Below, in pieces: positions 57,328 to 64,000 of a DNA stretch of 64,000 bases; within the stretch, counting starts at the first letter, position 1; each line of letters opens with the position of its first letter. Location of the stretch: contig JAHNUO010000013.1 in the NCBI GenBank assembly GCA_019787685.1, forward strand, positions 1,488,001 through 1,552,000. Direction: 5' to 3'. The DNA comes from Chiua virens (Eukaryota; Basidiomycota; Agaricomycetes; Boletales; Boletaceae). The notes under the pieces are model-generated. The model saw only the letters and a program-made list of their open reading frames with translations, was not told where the DNA came from and made no database searches. The translations under genes were made by a program, and so were the position numbers.

Positions 57328-59300
57328 ATGTCTCAGTCCACCCATTCTTGCTGCGGTGCCGTCGAGGAAGCTCGTGTTCGTCGCATCGAGGCCTCTAAGC
57401 CGCAGCCATGGATTGTACGCAAGTTCGCAGTCGGCCTCACGATCCTTATTGTCGGTTATTGCACATATGTATACGCTGCCAGGTTCTGTAGGGACATGAT
57501 CACAAACAGTAGCGGGGCCCTAGGCAATCAGGCGACCGGAAGTATGTTGTTCCCTCCCGATCTTGCTTGCCGTGTAACATACACCATCTAGTCGCTTTCT
57601 TGGTTGTGTTTTCTATATTGCTATTCTTGATGTCCTGGTGTTACATCATGGTACGCCGTTTCTTGCGCGCTGGCGTCAATCATTGTCCCAATTTACCGAC
57701 AATAATACTTTAGGTGATTACCACCTCTCCTGGTAATGCGCGCCTGGTAAGCACCGTTAATAGAAGCCCCGCTTGTCTATTATTTCCACTCATTCCCGTC
57801 CCTCGCGCGGGTACACAGTATACCCAGAAAACCACTCGACCGGGCTATGACCATAATGACAGATCATCAACCCTCAACTCCACTGACTTCCGCGGAACTT
57901 CCTATGAACTCACGACTCCCACCCCCAACACATCTCACCCTCCCACGCACGAGCCTGCGAGGAAGACGCATCATCCCCAATCGTCACTTGGTTCTGGGAA
58001 GAGCAAAACAGTCCTCTCACAACTTCCCGCTGCTGCTTCTTCGGTTGCCAAGCTGGAGCAAAGTTCTCACTCACAAGCATCCACCCGTGGTTTTGAAGAA
58101 GCGCGTGCTACCGATGGCTCTGTCGCTCCTGACTCGCCGCATATCCCGGATACTGCGACGTTCCCCACCCATGCGAATTCTTATCAGTCGAGTGTACCCC
58201 GGCCTCCGCCGATATTCACCCGACGTCCGACCACGACCCCTGTGCTTCTCCCGGAATACCGATATTGCAGTAGATGTCAGATCGTCAAGCCCTCCAGGGC
58301 CCATCATTGCAGAGCATGCGGTATCGTAAGTTACCCTTTTTCATCCCTGGGTCTCCATCAATCTGAGCTGGGGTCTAGTGCATTCTAAAGTATGACCATC
58401 ACTGTCCTTGTGAGTATACCTTTTGAGAAATTTGAAAACCTGTGTATTGACACCGTGATAGGGATCGGGCAGTGCGTCGGTGCATTTAACCAAAAAGTGT
58501 GTCCATCTTGTTATCCGCATGATGTTTGCGTATTGAGCATTTTTCCCAGTTTTTTGTCAATTTCCTTCAGTGGGGGACGATATTCTGCTTTTGGACGTTT
58601 GCGACGCTTCTCGTCCTGAACGTGAAACCGCGACCTTTAACAGCCCACGAACTTGATGTTCAGCAAATTGTCGTTATCGCCCTGTTGGTACCTGTCGTAA
58701 AGCGTCTTTGCTGCGTGAGACTGATGATACACACTCAGGGCTGGTTTCTTTGGATTATTTTGCAGCCTCATATGGTTCTCCCAGCTTCATCTTATTCTGC
58801 TAAACCAAACGACTGTCGAGTCACTCACTTATAGGTCGATGCGAGACCGAGAGCAAGAATTGTTGTCGCGGATGCACAAGTGGTATCAATTAGGGTGCGT
58901 CTGATTGTGGTATCGCGGGACCGGCTAGCTATGCATATCCCGGATCACGTATGGCTGTTCCCACTGATGGCTCACCGGGATTCTCTCTAGTTCAAAGCGA
59001 CGAACGCGAAAGCAATGGGATAGCGAGTGGGGGAGGATTGGGATCGAGGGCAATCTGTGGTGGCTAGGAAGTCGCAGAGAAAATTGGCTGGCGGTGATGG
59101 GGAAGAACGTGTGGTGGTGGATTCGTGCGTCTTGCCGTCTGTGACTCCTTTGTTGGCATATCTCTGACATGATCCACCGTTACGTTTCAGTGCCTATTGG
59201 GCATCCGCTTGATGATGGGCTGAATTATCCAACCAATCCACGCTTTGACGGTGCTGGGAGATGGCGGAGGCGGAATGAGTGGCCGACTGATCTACAATGA
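57328..59300 (+). CDS. DHHC-type palmitoyltransferase (PFA family)
   Basis: A second S-acyltransferase, unrelated in layout to the ankyrin-bearing Akr1. It starts at the ATG at 57328 (MSQSTHSCCGAVEEARVRRI) with two N-terminal helices (KFAVGLTILIVGYCTYVYAA; FLVVFSILLFLMSWCYIM in a small exon near 57600). A Ser/Pro/Thr-rich loop follows, then the cysteine-rich domain YRYCSRCQIVKPSRAHHCRA and [20 protein letters not shown]. The DHHC codons are at 58394-58405, and the Trp is split by the next intron. Two more helices flank the TTxE motif (NQTTVESLTY near 58815). The last exons (WDSEWGRIGIEGNLWWLGSR; HPLDDGLNYPTNPRFDGAGR) end DLQ with TGA at 59298-59300. At least ten exons. It may correspond to fungal Pfa3 or a relative; substrates are unknown. 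Confidence 0.9.
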
Positions 59301-59548
59301 CGATTCGTGACGATTTCATTTGTATGATATGTATTAGATTCTTGCACATGCTCTACCGTACTAGTCTAGGAGTGGCCATCAGCCGATTTGGTTTCCTCGG
59401 GCGGAGCTTGACATCACTGTGAGCTCCTTCCGGTCAGCCACAAAACGCTGACGGCCTTGATCGGTTCCCATCTCTCACGTTGAACCACAACCTACACCAT
59501 CCAAGTTCAAGTTGTAACAGTTGTAACACTTTGCACTACTACTACATC
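59301..59548. promoter_or_regulatory. Intergenic region upstream of ornithine aminotransferase
   Basis: This is 248 bp between two plus-strand genes, presumably the promoter of the next gene. A TTCAAGTTGTAACAGTTGTAAC direct-repeat-like stretch lies at about 59505-59526. No regulator can be assigned. Confidence 0.35.
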
Positions 59549-61704
59549 ATGGCACCTGCAACGACTTTCTCAAGCGACGCTCCTGCAGCGTCGAACGGGA
59601 ATGGCGCCTATCCGCTCAAGCAGCGCCGAACGTCTGAGATGATCTCCTCCGCGGGTCTGATCCAGATGGAATACGACTTTAGTGCACACAAGTAAGTATG
59701 ACCTCATGCAAAGGGACCTGGGCCGGTCCCTGTGTTTATGAAACGTCCTACCCATGGGCCAATGGGGGTCGTTGCGGAGTTTTCCACCAGCGAATGGTGT
59801 TATTCCCTCACGATATACTTGTATTGACGCGATCGTCGTTCTTTAGTTACCACCCACTTCCCGTCGTCTTCGATTCCGCGAAAGGCGTCAGGTGAGCGGT
59901 TTTTGCGAGGGGCCTCGCTTTGGGCGTTTGATCGTCGGTTGACGTGACTTGTAGGGTATGGGATCCCGAAGGGAACGAGTATATCGACATGCTCTCTGCG
60001 TATTCGTAAGTGCCCTTGAATCCTGTTCGGTTCGACTGTTCACATGCCCTGTTTCTGTAGTGCGGTGAACCAGGTCTGTGGTCGGTTTAGAAGCGTGGTG
60101 GACCGTGGCGCTGATGCAGGTGCTCACACGTCCAGGGTCATTGTCACCCAAAGATTGTCGCTACGCTAGTAGAGCAGGCTCAGAAACTGACGCTGTCCTC
60201 GCGTGCATTCTACAATTCCGTCTTCCCGCGTTTCGCAAAGCAGATGAAGGACATGTTTGGCTATGACCGGGTATTGCCTATGAACACCGGTGCCGAGGCG
60301 GTCGAGACCGCGCTCAAGGTGGCTCGGAAATGGGCGTATGAGACGCCTGGGAAAGACGTCGAGCCCGGCAAGGCGGTCATACTCAGTGCTGCGGGGAATT
60401 TCCATGGGAGAACGCTGGGCGTCATTAGGTACGTTTATTTGGTGGAGATCGCCGTGGTGTTTTAAAACGACTAATCTATTCTCGGACGCAGTATGAGCAC
60501 GGACCCGGAGAGTCGTGATGGGTTCGGACCTTATCTGACAGGGGTTGGACCGACGTACAAGGATCAAGAAGGCGTCGTGCATACGATTCGGTACGGTCAG
60601 ATTGAGGATTTCAAGCGGGCGTTGGATCACTTTGGGAAGAACGTCGCTGCATTCTTGTTGGAGCCTATTCAAGGCGAAGCAGGGTAGGTGTGCTTCGAGA
60701 TGCGTCTGTGACCTCTATTTCTCATGTCATGGGTATATCCAGCATCGTCGTCCCGCCACAGGGGTATCTTCGTGAAGTTCGCACACTGTGCACGGAGAGA
60801 AATGTCTTGCTGATATGTGATGAGATTCAGACGGTCAGTTCGCATGCTCGCTACGGTGCTATCGGGTGTTGACGATAGGGATCAGGGACTGGCTCGGACT
60901 GGGAAGATGCTCTGTTGCGAGCATGAGGGTATCAGACCTGATATGGTCTTATTGGGGAAGGCTCTGTCTGGCGGAGGTTGGTCGCGCAATGTTTTCTAGG
61001 TGTCTCGAGCGTCATTGACATGTCATTTAGTTTATCCCGTGTCTGCCGTCCTTGCCGATCGTGCGGTCATGGACTGTATCGGGCCTGGCCAACATGGGAG
61101 CACATATGGGGGGTAAGTGAAACACGCCGCGAACGAGGGTACCATCAGTGACGGACGGCGGCTTTTCATTAGGAACCCGTTGGGCTGTGCTGTTGCGATG
61201 ACCGCACTGAATGTGATTCAAGAGGAACGGTTAGCCGAGAACGCTGAGCGTCTCGGGTGTGTTTTCCGCGACCGTATGAATGGGCTCAGGGCCAAGTCGC
61301 CACTGATCAAGGAGGTCCGGGGCAAAGGGCTACTCAATGCGGTCGTGATGGATGAGTCGGCAAGTCGCAAGGGTCATACGGCATGGCAGTTTTGTTTGTT
61401 GTTGAAGAGTCGGGGCGTGCTCGCCAAGCCGACGCATGTAAACATGTAAGTGAATCCCTTGTCGTGTTGGTGTTGACGATGACGTTCTTGTCCATCAAGT
61501 ATTCGATTTGCGCCTCCGTTGGTGATTTCAGAGGAGGAATTGGAGGTGGCGATGACGCGGATTGAACAGTGTCTGGAGGACCTTGACAGGGTGGGTGGTT
61601 GTTTTGTGTGCGGAGGTTGACTTGGCTGATACTTTTAGTAGCTCGATGAGATTCCGGGCGAGGTGGAGAGTGAGAAAGGCTTCAAGGATATGCTCGACAA
61701 TTGA
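59549..61704 (+). CDS. CAR2: Ornithine aminotransferase
   Basis: A PLP-dependent class III aminotransferase that converts ornithine and 2-oxoglutarate to glutamate semialdehyde in arginine breakdown, cytosolic in yeast. Twelve exons join with GT-AG ends from the ATG at 59549 to TGA at 61704: 59549-59691, 59847-59891, 59955-60005, 60061-60073 (13 bp), 60136-60428, 60492-60683, 60743-60833, 60886-60976, 61031-61112, 61173-61445, 61500-61590 and 61642-61704. Key blocks are [86 protein letters not shown], and LLGKALSGG with the PLP-binding Lys, then [20 protein letters not shown]. No mitochondrial presequence is visible. Length matches the family. Confidence 0.96.
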
Positions 61705-62154
61705 AGTGCTTTTCCACTGGCATGTTGACTGACGAATTGTGATAAGCTCGTTTGGGTATACACACTCTACACGGACCATTGCACGTCTCGTACATGTATC
61801 TTATGGGAATGCTAGCCTGTATAATACAGAAATTGATGTATTGACTGGAATGATGGATGTGAGACAGCTCGTAGGGACGACATTTTACGATGGAAAAAGG
61901 CGTCCGAAAAAAATGCCTCGATTGATCTCCCCTGATATTAGCAACTCGACGTTCGATGGAAAGAGTCGAACGAGGAGTGAATAAAAAGGGTACAAAAAGA
62001 AAAGTTGATCCGGAAATTTGACAATTCGATTCTGTCAAGTGACAAGACGAAAAAAAGACAAACGGAACTTGACGTCGCATTGAATTTTACGTAAATTGCC
62101 GCCTTTTTATTCGGATTTTTTCTCTCGTTTTGCTGGTGTCTTGTGACTGTAACG
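61705..62154. promoter_or_regulatory. Intergenic region, terminator of OAT and promoter of CHO2
   Basis: This is 450 bp between two plus-strand genes. The part from about 61980 is A- and T-rich. I saw no inositol/choline-responsive element. Confidence 0.35.
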
Positions 62155-64000
62155 ATGGGTGTCGACAGTCCACAAGGATTGCGCCAGAGAAAGGTCTCAC
62201 CGTCGTCCGGAATATCCAGCACTGTTGCCAGCGATGGGATCCATGTCGTCGGCGTCGGCGACCAACAACAAGACCCGAAGCTCCGTCCGAATCCGAACCC
62301 AGCAGCGCGAGAGGAGGTCGTGTGGGGCAAGACCCCCAGCGGTCAAGGTAAGTCGTCGTTGGAAACTTGGCTTCGCTTCTCGGGCGCTCGTCTGTGACAT
62401 CAACTCAAACCCTATAAATACTTCTCCATCCAATAGTATTCCGAGTTCCTACCACCCACGATGTCCTCACGCTTTTCCACCCCGCTTACCCGAAAAGTCA
62501 CTTGGACGCGCTCAACCTGTCCCTCCTCTGTTTGCAACTCGTCTTGTTTTACGTCTTGCCTCGGCCGATCGCGAAAGTGTTCTTTTTGATTTATTTTGCG
62601 TTCTGGCGCGCGGCGTACGATGCGGGGTTGGGGTGGGTTTTGACGAAGCAGAGTAAGAAAAAGTGGATCGTGAGGGAAGTGCAGCGGTTGGGATGGCTAG
62701 ATCCGGAACGCAAACCGGCCATGAGGCGCTGGATCAGGAATCAGCTCGCCGGGAAGATGGGCAAGGATTATTCGTTCGATGTGGGTATATTTTGTGCGTC
62801 GTGGAGTGGATCAGGTGCTGATGGTGCGTGTTGGTTGGACTTTAGGAGCTTCCGCTGGAGTACAACACTTGGCTCTTGTTCAGACAGCTGGTCGACGTTA
62901 TTCTTCTAAAGTGCGTGTGCGTTTGATGCTGCTGACGATGCTGCTGACGATGGGTGATTCGTAGCGATTTCTTGGCGTACTGCATGTTTGCGTTTTCGTG
63001 CTTCCGAGTTCCAGAGGGACTTTCGTTTACCGTCCACGTTATGCGGTAAGTGTTTGTCATAATGTCGAGACACCTAGTACGACCAGCACGTTATTAGCTG
63101 GATTGGCGGTATCGCGCTGATCGTGTTCAACCTCTGGGTCAAGACGGAGGCACACCGCGTTGTCAAGGATTATGGTTGGTACTGGGGCGACGTCTTCTTC
63201 CAACGTGGTAACCTGGTCTTTGATGGCGTGTTCGAGCTCGCACCACACCCGATGTATTCTGTCGGTATGTTCTTCCATCCCATATCATCCAAGATATTTT
63301 CATATATGACGTCTTATATAGGCTATGCGGGTTACTATGGTTTATCGTTGATCGTTGGCAGTTACCCCGTGTTATTCGCCAGTCTCCTCGCCCACGCTGC
63401 GCAGTTTGCTTTTCTGGTATTCTTCGAGAATCCACGTACGTCTTGATCTGTGGCATCATACCGCTGTCTGACGTCCTTTCAGACATTGAACGTATGTATG
63501 GGAAGCGTCAACAGATTGCTGTACGTAAACCACTGGCAGCGAGCGGTTCTCGCAAGAACGGCACACCGCCTATCACTTCCAACCCACAATCTGTGGATGG
63601 CTTTTCGACTCCATCTGCAACTGAAGGCGAAACTGCTTCCGAAACAGAACTCGAGACCGAAGTCGATACAGTATTATTGTCCAGGAAGCTGAAGAAGAAT
63701 TCTTTGCCACGTGGGGGGAATGAGTCACTCAAAGCAACTATAGTACAGCAACAGCCAGTGTCAGAGCATGATCTATATCACAAGTACTTCAGGCGTGACG
63801 TCGTCGGACTTCACAATATCGACTTGTTACGGTATGCTATTCGTCCAAGAACGTGTCCCAAGAATTCGCTCAACCGAATTCTTTACGTATCAGATCTTCT
63901 GATGCGATGTTGGTGCTGCTGATATTCTACATATTGGTCGCTTCTTGTCTTCCGATCGTGCCTCATCGGGCAACCCTGGCATTACATTTCGCTCATGCAG
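62155..64000 (+). CDS. CHO2: Phosphatidylethanolamine N-methyltransferase (5' part)
   Basis: The enzyme makes the first methylation of phosphatidylethanolamine to phosphatidylcholine in the ER. The ATG at 62155 opens [20 protein letters not shown]. Exons: 62155-62347, 62437-62780, 62846-62910, 62965-63045, 63098-63264, 63322-63435, 63483-63831, and one from 63894 that continues past the window. Family blocks include [100 protein letters not shown] with HPMYSVGYAGYYG, HIERMYGK and [19 protein letters not shown]. The first of two methyltransferase repeats is complete; the rest is beyond 64000. A Glu/Ser/Thr-rich loop at about 63560-63720 is a linker. Confidence 0.95.

Noticed and set aside
1..64000. 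CRISPR arrays, tRNA and rRNA genes
   Set aside because: Reading for regularly spaced repeats and for tRNA arm and T-loop patterns gave nothing convincing; the organism is eukaryotic.

Overview
The window is nuclear DNA of a basidiomycete fungus, most likely a mushroom-forming agaricomycete. Genes are dense and split by many 45-70 bp GT-AG introns. Several families present are typical of Agaricomycetes (DUF6534 membrane protein, F-box/LRR relic, Plavaka transposase, DUF6532- and DUF6698-like genes). No tRNA, rRNA or CRISPR array was seen.

Left arm (1-22 kb): mitochondrial RNA polymerase RPO41 (minus), a decayed F-box/LRR gene (minus), a DUF6534 membrane protein (plus), the ankyrin-DHHC palmitoyltransferase AKR1 (minus) divergent from a Golgi pH regulator (GPHR, plus), an unidentified multi-pass membrane protein (minus), the Hsp70 exchange factor FES1 (plus) and an unidentified membrane protein with a Ser-rich tail (plus).

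Centre (22-49 kb): an island of mobile elements and decayed genes, flanked on both sides by diverged copies of the 3' end of the 19.6-21.8 kb gene. It holds a CpG-free AT-rich block with a 116-bp satellite and a DUF6698-like gene cut in its coding sequence by a complete 5.74-kb LTR retrotransposon with a 4-bp target duplication. That element encodes a gag-like protein and, on the opposite strand, a spliced gene with a Zn2Cys6-spaced cysteine cluster; it has no recognisable reverse transcriptase or integrase. Next come a minisatellite, a small gene, a DUF6532-like gene with a frameshift and an in-frame TGA, a Plavaka transposase gene holding a probable solo LTR, and a pogo/Tigger-type element with clear terminal inverted repeats. 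CpG-free stretches and apparent CGA-to-TGA changes point to cytosine methylation and deamination.

Right arm (49-64 kb): ordinary genes resume with the exosome cofactor MPP6 (minus), an unidentified Pro-rich protein (plus), the neddylation factor DCN1 (plus), an RNase P/MRP Rpp14/Pop5-type subunit (minus), a second DHHC palmitoyltransferase (plus), ornithine aminotransferase (plus) and the 5' part of the phosphatidylethanolamine methyltransferase CHO2 (plus, running off the end). These are housekeeping genes with no shared pathway, though AKR1, GPHR, the second DHHC enzyme and CHO2 all act in endomembranes.
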